From contig CAWBOT010000004.1 in the NCBI GenBank assembly GCA_963790505.1, positions 124,001 through 188,000 on the forward strand: a stretch of 64,000 nt of DNA, written 5' to 3'. Positions 50,701 to 60,700 of this stretch are shown here, piece by piece. The position numbers and the translations under genes were made by a program. Numbering within the stretch: position 1 is the stretch's first letter; the number at the start of each line of letters is the position of its first letter. The notes under the pieces are model-generated. The model saw only the letters and a program-made list of their open reading frames with translations. It ran no database searches and was not told the DNA's origin. This DNA comes from Acidisarcina sp963790505. Its GTDB lineage: Bacteria; Acidobacteriota; Terriglobia; Terriglobales; Acidobacteriaceae.

Positions 50701-51117
50701 CGCTTGTGTGTCGGTGGTCGTATCCAGAGTCAATGCGTCCGCAGTCACCTCAACGGTTTGAGCGGAAGATGCTACGGCCAGTTTGACGGTGAGGGTATAG
50801 ATGCCGCCGGCAGTCACTGAGACCTTGTCAAACTTTTCCGAATTGAATCCCGCGCCGTTGACGACGACGGTGTAGCTTCCCACCGGCAGGTTGGTGTAGC
50901 TGAAGTCGCCAGCGCTGGACGAGACCGTGTCGTAGCTCTCGCCGGTACCATCGTCTGTCGCCTTGATCGTGGCGTTCGGAACCACGGCGCCGCTCGAGTC
51001 GCTCACCGACCCGGTAATGCCGCCGCGAAAGTTCTGTCCATAAGCGGGGATAAGGGAAACAAGAAGAAACGCGATCGAGGAGAGGATGGAAACTGCACGT
51101 GCATTGCGATAACGCAT
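47779..51117 (-). CDS. Oar-like TonB-dependent outer-membrane receptor
   Basis: 1112 residues, GGAGGT before the start. After a signal peptide (ILSSIAFLLVSLIPAYGQ), an Ig-like carboxypeptidase-regulatory domain (GGITGSVSDSSGAVVPNATIKATDDGTGE) precedes the plug (TDTQATILPTKVVQNLPNSARDF) and a large barrel ending in QLSAKIIF. The type is expanded in acidobacteria and commonly takes up complex polymers or oligosaccharides. The barrel contains long low-complexity loops rich in Asn/Gly. No partner polysaccharide enzymes are adjacent, so the ligand is open. Confidence 0.93.
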   Translation of the reverse strand: MRYRNARAVSILSSIAFLLVSLIPAYGQNFRGGITGSVSDSSGAVVPNATIKATDDGTGESYDTVSSSAGDFSYTNLPVGSYTVVVNGAGFNSEKFDKVSVTAGGIYTLTVKLAVASSAQTVEVTADALTLDTTTDTQATILPTKVVQNLPNSARDFTQMLGQTPGFAGYNTGGGGGDSSVNGTRSNSVNWQIEGTDNNDLWWNIPAVNQGGVSAIAGVIFPIDAIDNFSFETSGSTGLGRNPGGTANITIKSGTNQIHGTAYYFNHNEFFQHTNPFSTSKPATRNENYGFSAGGPVIKDKLFWFVGFEKQQFLIGAAGKATEPSAAYQAEAYSILDFYGVPHNQTPINLLNGAGSLAALWPSDALTGPANADNYQSNGNLTGHSFNGLAKIDFVITDKDHLSASWFVGQGTQTAPTSSELPYYFENAPIHVQNYSIVYNHVFSPTITNQLSAGVSYFNQVFGDANTGLNPIGLGLNTGVTSPALPGAPHLIIGPTGASVGLTAGGSGFDPLGVTAPSGRNDITGHLDENLSWTKGAHQFTFGGEYRNAQVDDFYQTGQRGTIYFDGTQGPWSSTTTPCAALATQNQGVTPPAALPTDPNAYYLADFMAGCFDPATSSNILGNPKRQVFVNTWDLYAADNYKVKSNLSVNYGLRYDYEGPVHSDYPNLSVFDPNSPTGLVVAGQGVANIYNKFWGAVSPRVGFAYQPEASGKLVLRGGYGLYYDSIYMKSVLQNNGVQNISVFGPGLNPAGSDLVANAGGNNVVATPGTLIFPTSVEEALAGAGAVKISTFDRNFRPSYTQEWDLNLQQSFGPSVIWQLGYVGTKGTHLMGLFDINPAAVGSAALPNPNVTRPFYAQFPQFSVIDEAKSNLGSIYNGLQTVLKLQSYHGLTAQFAYTWSHAIDYETGLLPYLPQDPYNEAAERGNSDYDVRNSFVSYVDYAVPTFSGPKRLMQGWDLNAAFSFHGGTPYTVTSNSNPSGNGESADRAVQVEPKPNAVPHGINGGVVQWFSPTAFVDAPVNTYSPTKRGQNYNPGYSAVDLSVIKNTPIVERVNLQIRVDIFNIFDHTNLAPVGFPTTGEGGVIGETIGPYLGNPGIGPGEPVNAQLSAKIIF

Positions 51118-51602
51118 ACCAGGACCTCCGGAGTAATAAAAAGAAATGGGCTGCCTTCGCGTTTCGAGAGACTTTTCAGTGCAAGTCTTGCCCGACGCTA
51201 ATCGTTTACATGGAGAAGGGCTTCGATGCGGGAACCAGGTCTGGATCAGGAGGAACCGGTTCCGCGCGCCTAAGTCCTGCTTAGCGCTTCCTGCAACAAC
51301 AGGAACCGTGGTTGTTGATTGCCATTACTCAAACTAAGAGCGCGGTCGTCAAAATTGCAAGGATAAAATTCGGTCCTAGGCGCAAATTTCCGAACCTCCG
51401 CTGGCAACTACTCTTTGATAAAAAATATCGGTGATCTTAGATATAAAAAAAATTTATAGGCCACGAGAGACTACTCCTTGAACTTACAGTGGCAACGCGA
51501 CTTACTATGAATCGATATGAAAGCAGGCACGACGGCGCGCACTCATTCGTGCGGACGTCCGCTCACGCTCTTGAGGGTGATAGATCGATGGAGATTCTCG
51601 GA
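51118..51602. other. Intergenic region upstream of the TonB-dependent receptor
   Basis: 485 bases without a supportable gene. A very AT-rich patch (about 51410-51460, with TATAAAAAAAATTTATA) stands out in the GC-rich surroundings and is the most likely promoter zone for the receptor, which reads leftward. Confidence 0.5.
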
Positions 51603-52358
51603 CTAAGGCTGGGAGCCGTCCGTCTTGCGACCCAGGCGAATATGCAGTAAATGGGCGAGCTTATCGAGCTCGGGCATAAATTCGCCGAATCCGTTCTCAA
51701 CCGCAAAGCCCGCCATCTGAAAGCCCGTTCGTTCCCCAACATGCCTGAGGTCGGTATAGTCTCCCGGCAGATAAGCGTTGCCGACGAACCCGCCGGCAGC
51801 AGCGCCGAGCAGGTTGGCAAAGGCGGGACGAAGATGTCCGGCGTCGGACCTGTCGACCAGCGTAAACCAGACCGCGTGCACGATTCTCGCCGGTACGGCG
51901 CGATTGCCTGAGGGATAGTAGCGCGGATCTTCGCGCAGAGCGACTCCCATCACGAACCGGGTGAACTCTGCCGTCTGCGCCCGGCCCAACACCGCTCCGT
52001 AGTTGCGGCCGTACCCAGCCGCACCTTGCCGCCAGTTGTTTGGGTAGTTCTTCGGTGGGGCGGCCATCACCGCTGCCGCCTCGACCGCTGGGCCAAGTGC
52101 GGTCCCGATACCCATTACCCGTTGGTAGTAGATGTTCGCCTTGCCCGCGGCGTTGAGCTCGACCGGCGAGATCGCCGCATACTCGGGATTCGGGGCGCTG
52201 AACTGCGCGCCCCCATGAGCGGGTTGAATATCTACTTGTTCAACTGGGTTGTCGGGCAGGCTTGCAGTTTGCGCCGGGAGCTGGGGATGAAAGACGACGA
52301 GCGCCGTCAGAAATGAGATGCCCAGGACCACGACGCGAGCGCACTTCGAATTCCGCAT
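51603..52358 (-). CDS. Hypothetical exported protein
   Basis: 251 residues from ATG 52358 (MRNSKCARV) after AGGGGG. The signal segment is VVVLGISFLTALVVFHPQLPAQTA. The mature part has an Ala/Gly-rich stretch (ALGPAVEAAAVMAAPP), then YPNNWRQGAAGYGRNYGAVLGRAQTAEFTRFVMGVALREDPRYYPSG, and ends with a Lys/Arg tail. No known family recognised. It stands alone between the TonB gene and the peptide-synthetase cluster. Confidence 0.78.
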   Translation of the reverse strand: MRNSKCARVVVLGISFLTALVVFHPQLPAQTASLPDNPVEQVDIQPAHGGAQFSAPNPEYAAISPVELNAAGKANIYYQRVMGIGTALGPAVEAAAVMAAPPKNYPNNWRQGAAGYGRNYGAVLGRAQTAEFTRFVMGVALREDPRYYPSGNRAVPARIVHAVWFTLVDRSDAGHLRPAFANLLGAAAGGFVGNAYLPGDYTDLRHVGERTGFQMAGFAVENGFGEFMPELDKLAHLLHIRLGRKTDGSQP

Positions 52359-52715
52359 GCCGCTGTCCCCCTGATGGTCATACCCTCGGGGACCGGACGA
52401 AGGAGTTGTCGGGTTCAACTGAGTCTTCCTAACTATAGTCGCCCAACCAACCTCCGGCTGATAATTCTTTGGCCATCGGCAGTCTCGGCTATTGCGCTTG
52501 CAAGAAAGAAGTTAGGCCGCATCCCTACGATTTTCATAGGACAAAAGAACCATATTTTTAACGAACTTTGGCCCTTACTGTAGTAATTTAGCTCATAAAG
52601 GCCTACTCAGCCTCGACGGTCCAACGACTGTTGCCGATAAAACACCAAGATCGACACATTTCAAATTGAGCGCGAGATTGCGCCGAAAAATGCAAGCCCG
52701 TTTCTTCATCACCTC
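52359..52715. other. Intergenic region upstream of the NRPS cluster
   Basis: 357 bases; no gene supported. It is relatively AT-rich from 52450 to 52700 and must contain the promoter for the four-gene cluster, but no boxes are fixed. Confidence 0.4.
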
Positions 52716-54641
52716 ATGAGGATGCTTGATATGGATACCAATTTTCTGCCCGCTGCTCCATCGTTCTCTTCGATTTCAGTCTCCCCGCAATGGACCGTAG
52801 ATCCGGTTCCCCTGACTGCTCCAGCCCGTTTTGCGCTTCACGCTCTCCTGCATCCGGAATCGCCGGCAATCGCGGATGGCGGCAGATCGATCTCCTACGC
52901 TCAACTCGACGCCTGGTCGAATGCCGTCGCTGTGCGGCTGCGCGGTGCCGGGCTCGTCTCTAATGACCCGGTCGGCCTCTATTTCGAAAGTTCCGTCGAG
53001 CTGGTCGTTGCTGCGCTGGGCGTCTGGAAAGCAGGCGGAGCTTATTTGCCCATCGATCCCGCATATCCGGCTGATCGCGCCGCCTTTATCCTGGCTGACT
53101 CCGGTGCGCCTGTCCTGATCACCCGTCGCGAATTGGCCTCCTCGCTCGCAGCGGGAAAATGGACAACGCTTTGCATCGACGAGATTCCCCAGGCGGCAAG
53201 CCTGGACGACTCCTTCACGCCGGCCACCGCCGACGATCTCGCCTACGTTATCTATACGTCCGGTTCCACAGGACAACCCAAAGGCGTCGAAATTACCCAT
53301 GGCAATCTTCTCAACCTGGTGGAATGGCATAACGGCGCGTTTTCGGTGACCCGTGACGATCGCGCCACCCAGATCGCCGGGCCGGCCTTCGATGCCGCTG
53401 TCTGGGAACTGTGGCCGTACCTGGCTGCAGGTGCATCCATCCACCTTCCCTCCCGCGAAGCGCGAACCTCCGCGGTCCAACTACGGGACTGGCTCGTCGC
53501 GCAGCAGATCACCATCAGCTTTGTGCCCACCGTTCTCGCCGAGCCGCTTCTTCATCTGCCCTGGCCCTCGACGCCGCTGCGCTTCCTGCTGACCGGTGGA
53601 GATGCGCTCCACAGCTTCCCGCCCGCGGACCTGCCCTTCCAGTTTGTGAACAACTACGGGCCCACGGAATGCACGGTTGTGGCGACCTCGGCGATCGTTG
53701 AGGGTCCGCAGGAGCAATCCTCGCCCGCGATAGGCAGGCCCATTCTCAATACATCTATCTATCTTCTCGACGAGGCCGGACAGGAAGTTCCGGCTGGCGA
53801 GAAGGGAGAGATCTACATCGGCGGCCCCAGCGTCGGCCTCGGCTATCGCAATCGTCCGGATTTGACAGCGGCCAGCTTTGTGCCCGTCACCATCGCCGGA
53901 AACACCGAACGCACCTTCCGTACCGGTGACCTGGCAAAGCGCCTTCCTGACGGGCAGCTGGCATTCCTGGGCCGGGCCGACGACCAGATCAAAATTCGGG
54001 GCTTCCGCATCGAGCCGGATGAGATCGCCTGCGTCATCAATCGCCATCCCTCGGTGGTCTCGAGCGCCGTGATTGCGCGCAACGACAGCGGAGAAAAGCG
54101 CCTTGTGGCCTACGTGGTTGCGGCATCGGGCGCCGAAATCTGGGACCGCGATATTCGCGACCTGCTGAACGCCAGCTTGCCCGACTATATGGTGCCCGCC
54201 TACTTCGTTCTGCTTGACCGCATCCCGGTGACCGCCAACGGCAAGCTGGATAAAGCGGCGCTGCCCGCGCCGACCGATCAGAACCAGCTTCGGCGCGACA
54301 GTTGTATTGCGCCGCGCACCGAGCTGGAAGAGATGATCGAGGGCATCCTCAGCCCGATCCTGGGTATCGAGCGGGTCAGCGTCCATGACAATTTCTTTTT
54401 GCTGGGCGGCCATTCGCTGATGGGCGCACAGGTGATTGCCAAGGTGCGCGACATCTTCGACGTGGAGCTCAACCTGCGCAATGTCTTTGAGTGCCCGACG
54501 GTCGCCAAGCTTGCCTCGCGCATCGAAGCGACCCTCACCGCCCGACTCGAGGCAATGAGCGAAGAGGAAGTGAAGCAGGCGCTTCTCGGGCAGCCCCATG
54601 CCGCTATTGGCCACAGCGACCCTCTGTCGCAGGTTAATTAG
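52716..54641 (+). CDS. Nonribosomal peptide synthetase, A-T loading module, predicted Leu
   Basis: 641 residues; ATG 52716, with ATG 52731 as an alternative placed 9 bases after GAGG. There is no condensation domain: adenylation domain at about 30-520 (YIYTSGSTGQPKG-type A3, YGPTECT, TGDLAKR, NGKLDKAALP) and carrier domain at about 545-610 with the phosphopantetheine Ser in LGGHSLMG (about 565). Aligning the pocket to GrsA gives D-A-W-F-L-G-N-V-V-K, the known Leu code. It is the start module. The P450 gene begins 5 bases after its stop. Confidence 0.93.
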   Translation: MRMLDMDTNFLPAAPSFSSISVSPQWTVDPVPLTAPARFALHALLHPESPAIADGGRSISYAQLDAWSNAVAVRLRGAGLVSNDPVGLYFESSVELVVAALGVWKAGGAYLPIDPAYPADRAAFILADSGAPVLITRRELASSLAAGKWTTLCIDEIPQAASLDDSFTPATADDLAYVIYTSGSTGQPKGVEITHGNLLNLVEWHNGAFSVTRDDRATQIAGPAFDAAVWELWPYLAAGASIHLPSREARTSAVQLRDWLVAQQITISFVPTVLAEPLLHLPWPSTPLRFLLTGGDALHSFPPADLPFQFVNNYGPTECTVVATSAIVEGPQEQSSPAIGRPILNTSIYLLDEAGQEVPAGEKGEIYIGGPSVGLGYRNRPDLTAASFVPVTIAGNTERTFRTGDLAKRLPDGQLAFLGRADDQIKIRGFRIEPDEIACVINRHPSVVSSAVIARNDSGEKRLVAYVVAASGAEIWDRDIRDLLNASLPDYMVPAYFVLLDRIPVTANGKLDKAALPAPTDQNQLRRDSCIAPRTELEEMIEGILSPILGIERVSVHDNFFLLGGHSLMGAQVIAKVRDIFDVELNLRNVFECPTVAKLASRIEATLTARLEAMSEEEVKQALLGQPHAAIGHSDPLSQVN

Positions 54642-54646
54642 CGGCG

Positions 54647-55891
54647 ATGGCTACTTTTAATCCTGAACTAAGTTTGACCCGGCTATTGGACCCCGAGGTT
54701 CTGGCCGATCCGTATCCGCTATACGCGCGGCTGCGTCAGGAAGCGCCGGTTTACTTCGATCCGTTCCTGCATACCTGGGTCGTCACCCGTTATGCGGACG
54801 TCTTGAAGGTGCTGCTGACGTTTTCTGCCGATCGCACCCCCTCCCCGGATCAGCTGAGCGCTATGGGCATGTCGGCAATCGGCCCGATCGCCCAGGTCAT
54901 GGTGAAGCAGATGCTCTTCCTTGACCCTCCCGCCCACACCCGGCTCCGCACACTCGCGGCGACGGTCTTCAGCCCGCGGCGGGTCAAGGTCCTCGAGGAG
55001 CACATCCGCGCCATCGCCGACGACCTGATCGACAAGGTCCTGGCGAAGGGGCGCATGGATGTCATGTCCGACATCGCCGAACCGCTTCCCGCCATCGTGA
55101 CCGCCGAACTTCTCGGTGTCCCGGTCGAGGACCACGACCAGCTGAAAAACTGGTCGCAGGATTTTGCCGAGATGCTGGGCAACTATCAACACAACCCGAA
55201 TCGCATTCCCGGAGTGCTCAAAAGTACCGAGGCGATGACGCAGTACTTCCGCGCCCGGATTGCCGAGCAGAAAGACGCTCCCAAAGAAGGGCTGATCCAG
55301 TCCCTCCTGAGCGCAGAGATCGACGGAGACCGGCTGTCGGAAGAGGAAGTCATTGCGAATACGATCGTGACCATGGTCGGCGGTCAGGAGACGACCACTA
55401 ACCTGATTGGTAACGGTATTTTGACCCTGCTTCGCAATCCAGAGGAAAAAAACCGGCTCATGTCCGACTACAGCCTGATACCCTCGGCTGTGGAGGAGTT
55501 GCTGCGCTACGAAAGCCCCAGCCAGCAAACGGGTAGAATTGCACGCGAAGATGTTGAGATCGGTGGCCAGGAAATCAAGAAAGGGCAAGCGATCATTGCG
55601 GTCATGGCCTCGGGAAACCGGGACCCAGAGCGTTTTCCGGATCCGGACAAGCTCGACATTGCCCGCACCGACAATCGTCATCTCGCTTTTGGATGGGCGG
55701 CACATTTCTGCTTCGGAGCACCGTTAGCGCGCTTGGAGGGGCAGATCATGCTCGAAACCATGTTGCGTAGACTGCCACAGATGGAACTGGAAACCGGCGA
55801 CTTGACCTGGAGAGATAATCTTGGCTTGCGTGGGTTAAACTCCTTGCCTGTAAGATTTCTTTCCCCAGAGTTAGCCGGACAGCCGGCCTAG
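54647..55891 (+). CDS. Cytochrome P450, likely tailoring enzyme of the peptide cluster
   Basis: 414 residues; cytoplasmic bacterial P450 of usual length without membrane anchor. I-helix VGGQETTTN (oxygen-binding Thr), ExxR in EELLRYE, and the haem loop AFGWAAHFCFGAPLAR with ligand Cys 355; the loop has Ala where the consensus Gly occurs. The start at 54647 is 5 bases after the NRPS stop. P450s directly paired with A-T proteins (for example those of NovH/NovI and NikP1/NikQ systems) hydroxylate the carrier-bound amino acid, so it probably oxidises Leu-S-carrier, perhaps at the beta carbon. Substrate and site are inference. Confidence 0.93.
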   Translation: MATFNPELSLTRLLDPEVLADPYPLYARLRQEAPVYFDPFLHTWVVTRYADVLKVLLTFSADRTPSPDQLSAMGMSAIGPIAQVMVKQMLFLDPPAHTRLRTLAATVFSPRRVKVLEEHIRAIADDLIDKVLAKGRMDVMSDIAEPLPAIVTAELLGVPVEDHDQLKNWSQDFAEMLGNYQHNPNRIPGVLKSTEAMTQYFRARIAEQKDAPKEGLIQSLLSAEIDGDRLSEEEVIANTIVTMVGGQETTTNLIGNGILTLLRNPEEKNRLMSDYSLIPSAVEELLRYESPSQQTGRIAREDVEIGGQEIKKGQAIIAVMASGNRDPERFPDPDKLDIARTDNRHLAFGWAAHFCFGAPLARLEGQIMLETMLRRLPQMELETGDLTWRDNLGLRGLNSLPVRFLSPELAGQPA

Positions 55892-55902
55892 ATAAACGGT
55901 CC

Positions 55903-55932
55903 GCGGCGCCTGCAGTCTGGCAGGAGAGCCGC
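55903..55932 (+). other. Stem-loop between P450 and C-domain genes
   Basis: Outer arms GCGGC (55903-55907) and GCCGC (55928-55932) enclose inner arms CCTGC (55909-55913) and GCAGG (55920-55924) around loop AGTCTG. It lacks a T-run, so an mRNA structure that tunes downstream expression is as likely as a terminator. Confidence 0.4.
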
Positions 55933-55977
55933 TGCGTCCCGATGCTGTCATCGCCATCTGCAACGGAAGAGTTGTGT

Positions 55978-57519
55978 ATGACAAGCACTCTATCGGAGTC
56001 TCGACAGGAATTACTCGCCAGGCTGATACGGGGCGGCGGTAAGTCCGCGGCCACGTCGCGGGCAATTGGCCGCCAGCCGCGCGATGTTGAGGTGCCGATC
56101 TCTTACGGGCAGCAGCAAATATGGCTCCACTCCCAATATGGGGCCAACGTGCCAATTTACAACGAGATGATCACGATCAGCTACCTCGGCACGCTGGATC
56201 GGATCGCCTTTGAAAAAGCCTTCACCGAGATCATCCGGCGTCATGAAGCCTGGCGGACCACGTTTAACTGGAAGGGCGGGGAATTGGTGCAACGCATCCA
56301 ACACGCCCCCGAACATATTGAAATACCCTTCTTCGACGTCGCCGACGTCCCCGCGCAAACTCGCGAGGAAACCGTGCTGCAGATCGCCCGGGCAGATGCC
56401 CTGGTTCCCTACGATCTGACCGCTGGGCCGCTTTATCGTCCCCGGCTCTTCCGATTTTCGGAGGAGGAGCACCGCCTCTTTCTGGGCCTCCATCACATCA
56501 TCTTCGACGGTGTCTCGCTGTACGGCATCCTTCTGCCCGAACTTCAGGTTCTCTATGAGGCTTTTTCGCAGAATCTGCCCTCGCCGTTGCCCGAGTTGCC
56601 CCTGCAATATGCCGACTACGCCGTCTGGCACCGTCGCTGGGTCGATGAGATTGCCCCCGCGCAACTGGAGTATTGGCGCGCCAAGCTGAATGGTACAGCC
56701 GACCGGGACATCCTCCCTCTCGATCATCCGCGGACCGGAGTTCAAAGCTATCGCGGCGCTACCGAACTTCTCGCGCTCGATGCAGCTTTGAGCGATGCGC
56801 TCAAGGACTTGAGCCACCGTTCGGGCATGACCCTCTTCATGACCCTGCTGGCTACCTTTCACCTTCTCATGTGGGCTTACACCCGGCAGGACGACCTCGT
56901 CATCGGCTGCACCTCTTCGGGAAGAAGTCGCTCCGAGACAAACCAGATGCTTGGCTTCTTCCTGAATACAGTCGCCTTGCGCACCGATTTATCCGGAGAT
57001 CCGACATTCCTGGAACTCATGCAGCGAGGCCGGGATGAGCTAATCAGCTCACTCGACAACGATGGTGTTCCCTTCGAACATCTCGTGCGGACGCTTTGCA
57101 TCCAACGGGACAAAGGAAGACATCCGTTCTTCCAGGTCTTGTTCGCTTTTCAGCCGCCCTTGGCTCCCCTCAAGCCAAACTGGAAGTTTTCTCAGATGGA
57201 CATCGATCTCGGAGTCACCAAATTCGATCTCCATGTAGAACTTGACGAGCGCCAGGAAGGCATCATCGGACGCTTTATGTACAACGCGGACCTCTTCGAT
57301 CGGCAGACAATTGTGGGCATGCTGGAATCCTGGCGGGAGGTCGTCCGGCGGGCGGTGGAAGATCCCAGCCGCCGAATATCGCAACTTGCCCTGGAATTGC
57401 CGGAACAGCGAAGACTTCCTGCGGAAAAGGGGTTGATACCAAAGACGCCGGTGGCATCGGCTGGCGCAGAATCAAAGGGCTTGTTGCGGTCGCTTCAACG
57501 ATTGATCCGTTCCAGGTAG
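55978..57519 (+). CDS. Free-standing NRPS condensation domain
   Basis: 513 residues from ATG 55978, with GGAAG 8 bases upstream. Core motifs: YGQQQIWLHSQYG, RHEAWRTTF, the catalytic HHIIFDGVS (about residues 172-180), TNQMLGFFLNTVALRTDL and PFEHLVRTL. The second His and the Asp are intact, so it should be active. No A or T domain is attached, which is rare for an elongation step. It would join the Leu unit on the first synthetase to Ser on the next. The protein ends with a typical C-to-A linker piece (RISQLALELPEQRR) and a short basic tail. Confidence 0.92.
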   Translation: MTSTLSESRQELLARLIRGGGKSAATSRAIGRQPRDVEVPISYGQQQIWLHSQYGANVPIYNEMITISYLGTLDRIAFEKAFTEIIRRHEAWRTTFNWKGGELVQRIQHAPEHIEIPFFDVADVPAQTREETVLQIARADALVPYDLTAGPLYRPRLFRFSEEEHRLFLGLHHIIFDGVSLYGILLPELQVLYEAFSQNLPSPLPELPLQYADYAVWHRRWVDEIAPAQLEYWRAKLNGTADRDILPLDHPRTGVQSYRGATELLALDAALSDALKDLSHRSGMTLFMTLLATFHLLMWAYTRQDDLVIGCTSSGRSRSETNQMLGFFLNTVALRTDLSGDPTFLELMQRGRDELISSLDNDGVPFEHLVRTLCIQRDKGRHPFFQVLFAFQPPLAPLKPNWKFSQMDIDLGVTKFDLHVELDERQEGIIGRFMYNADLFDRQTIVGMLESWREVVRRAVEDPSRRISQLALELPEQRRLPAEKGLIPKTPVASAGAESKGLLRSLQRLIRSR

Positions 57520-57701
57520 AGATCCGGGAACCAGTAGACCTGGTATTGACTCATAAATAACTGATAAGACGGTGCGGGTTATTGAACTTGCTATTAAACA
57601 GATGGTTTCATTACGATTTAGCCTAGACTTGAAGTATCTTTCTTTTCTTGATTGTTGAACTGAAACTCGCGTTGAACTGAGTATTTGACGATTGAGGAAT
57701 C

Positions 57702-60700
57702 ATGGATCAGCAGGCAGATGCCCCCTGGGCGACGAATGGGCGAGACAGATTGACGAACGGAACCGTTTCGCGTCTGGTGCCCCAGGTGTCGGCGGTCGAG
57801 TCGGGGCAGGCGATGGGCCGAGGGGCCAATTCCCAGCTTGTTTCGGCGGTTGCTGAACGGTTGGACGACAACACCCGGGCCACGAGCAGCGTGCCCACGC
57901 TGAGCGACGCTGAGCGGCGTCGCGTTCTCTACGACTGGAACGATACGCGGGCGGACTTCCCTGCCGACAAGTGCATCCACCAGATGTTCGAAGAACAGGT
58001 GGCCCGCACTCCGGAAGCTCCGGCGGTGGCCTTCGAGGGCGTCTCGATCCCCTACGCCGAACTGAACCGGCGGGCCAACCAGCTGGCGCATCATCTTATC
58101 GAGTTGGGAGTCAAACCCGACGCGCGAGTCGCGATTTGCCTTGAACGCAGCATTGAAATGGTCGTAGCGTTGTTCGCCGTCCTCAAGGCGGGCGGCGCCT
58201 ACTTGCCGCTGGATCCCGCATATCCGGTCGACCGCCTCCGCTACATGCTGGAAGACAGCTCACCCGTTGCATTGATCACCCAGAATCACCTTGCCGGTCT
58301 TTTCGCAGACCTCAAACAAAGCGTGCCGGTCCTCGATATGGCGGTAGCTGCTCCTCCTTGGCGAAAGCAGCCCGAGACCAATCCCGACCGGGCCCGCGTC
58401 GGCGTCACCCCCAGCAACCTTGTGTACGTCATCTATACCTCAGGCTCAACCGGCAAGCCGAAGGGCGTTATGGTCGAGCACCGCAGCCTGGTGAACCGTC
58501 TCGTCTGGATGCAGTGCGCCTACCGGCTCGATGCCGCCGACACCGTCCTGCAGAAAACACCCTTCAGCTTCGATGTCTCGGTCTGGGAATTTTTTTGGCC
58601 ACTGATCGTTGGCGCCAGACTGGTCATGGCGCGTCCCGAGGGCCACAAAGACCCTGCCTACCTCATCCAGACCATCAGCCGAAACAAGATCACCACCCTG
58701 CATTTCGTGCCGTCCATGCTTCAGGTCTTTCTCGAGCAGGCCGACAAGTCGCAATGCCCATCGCTCACACGCGTCGTCTCCAGTGGTGAAGCCTTGCCGG
58801 CCGCGCTGGCACAAAGATTCCATCAGCGCCTGCCGCAAGCAAGCCTGTACAACCTGTACGGTCCGACCGAAACCACGGTGGATGTCACGGCGTGGACTTG
58901 CACCCCAAATTCGACGCTCTCCTTCATCCCGATTGGCCGCCCCATCGCGAATACTCAGACCTACATCCTGAACGCCAATGGAGAGCCCGTAGCGGTCGGC
59001 GAAGCAGGCGAACTGTTCATCGGCGGTGTGAATGTCGCCCGCGGATATCTGAACCGGCCTGAGCTGACCGCCGAACGCTTTCTCGCCGATCCATTTGCCA
59101 CAGAACCCGGAGCGCGAATGTACCGCACCGGCGACCTCTGCCGCTGGATGGCCGACGGCAACATTGAATATCTCGGCCGCAACGACTTCCAGGTCAAAAT
59201 TCGCGGCTTCCGTATCGAGCTTGGCGAGATTGAGGCCCGGCTGACCCAGCATCCGGGAGTGCGCGAGGCCGTGGTGATTGCGCGCGAAGATACGCCCGGA
59301 GACAAGCGCCTGGTGGCGTATCTCGTTCCCGGGGCGGGAGCGAAGTTGCGCGACCGCGATCTTCGCGACCTGCTCGGTCGCCACCTTCCCGACTACATGG
59401 TTCCATCCAGCTTCGTTCCCATGGAACGAATGCCGGTGACCGCGAACGGCAAGCTGGATCGCTCTGCTTTGCCCGCCCCGAAGGCCCGGAACCAGTTGCG
59501 GCGCGAGATGACGTGGACGCCGCGCAAAGCATCCGACCCGAACATCGCAGCCCGAACCCCAACGGATGCGCCCACAGCCGATCTACTCCGGGATGGCGAG
59601 TATGCCCCGCCCTCCGATTCCCTCGAGGTGGAGTTGATCGAGATATGGGAGGAGACGCTGGGTCTGGCGCACATCGGCGTGCGCGACGATTTCTTCCAGC
59701 TCGGCGGCCATTCGTTGCTGGCCGCGCGGATGTTCGCGCGCATCGCCGAGAAGCTGCACAAGAACTTGCCCTTCGCCACCCTCTTCCAGGGCGCCACGAT
59801 CGAGAAGCTCGCGCAGGTCATTCGCGCCGAGGGCTGGACCTCGCATTGGTCGGTGCTCGTGCCCATCCAGGAGCATGGCAGCAAGACACCCCTGTTTCTC
59901 GTGCATGGCCTGGACGGCAATGTGCTTAGTTTCTACGGATTACGGCAGCACATTCCCGCCGACCAGCCCCTCTATGGCATCCAGTCCGATGGCATGGCCT
60001 CGGGCCGCGCGTCGGCAGTCAGTATTGCCGACATGGCGCGAATCTATGTCAAGGAAGTCCGCTCTGTGCAGCCTCACGGCCCCTATCTCCTCGGCGGCTT
60101 CTCGGCCGGTGGTCTCGTCGCTTATGAGATGGCCCGGCAGCTCCAGGCCGAAGGCGAGCGCGTCCAATTCCTCGCGCTCTTTGATTCCTATGTGGAAGCA
60201 GTCGGCGGATATTGGCTCAAGAGCTTCTACTCCCGCCGCGCTCTGAAAATATCCATGATTGCGCTGCTTGGCAGCTGGCATGGCATCCGCAAACACGGCA
60301 TCGCGCGCGTCTTCGTAAGCAAAGTCCGCAGCATGGGCATGAATCTGCGCATTATGCTCTGGCTGCTGCTCGGCAGCATGATCGGCAAGAAGAGGGTCGG
60401 CGAAGATGCCCAGCCGCAATTCCTGAGTCCGCGCGAGGCCTTTACCCGCGCGATCCGGGTTTATTCTCCGCAACCTTACTCCGGCTCGGCAGTCTCATTT
60501 CGTAGTCCGACCCCCGCTTTTGCCACTCCCGACCCGGCCGACGGCTGGTCGAAATATATCAGTGGCAGGCTGGAGCATCAGGAGATTTACGGTGGCCACG
60601 AGGACATCTTCCGCGAACCGCATATCGCCGGTCTTGCCGACCAGCTCATGCAGGCCCTCGAAGCCTCCTATCATCACGAAGAGGAATACCAATCCCAGGC

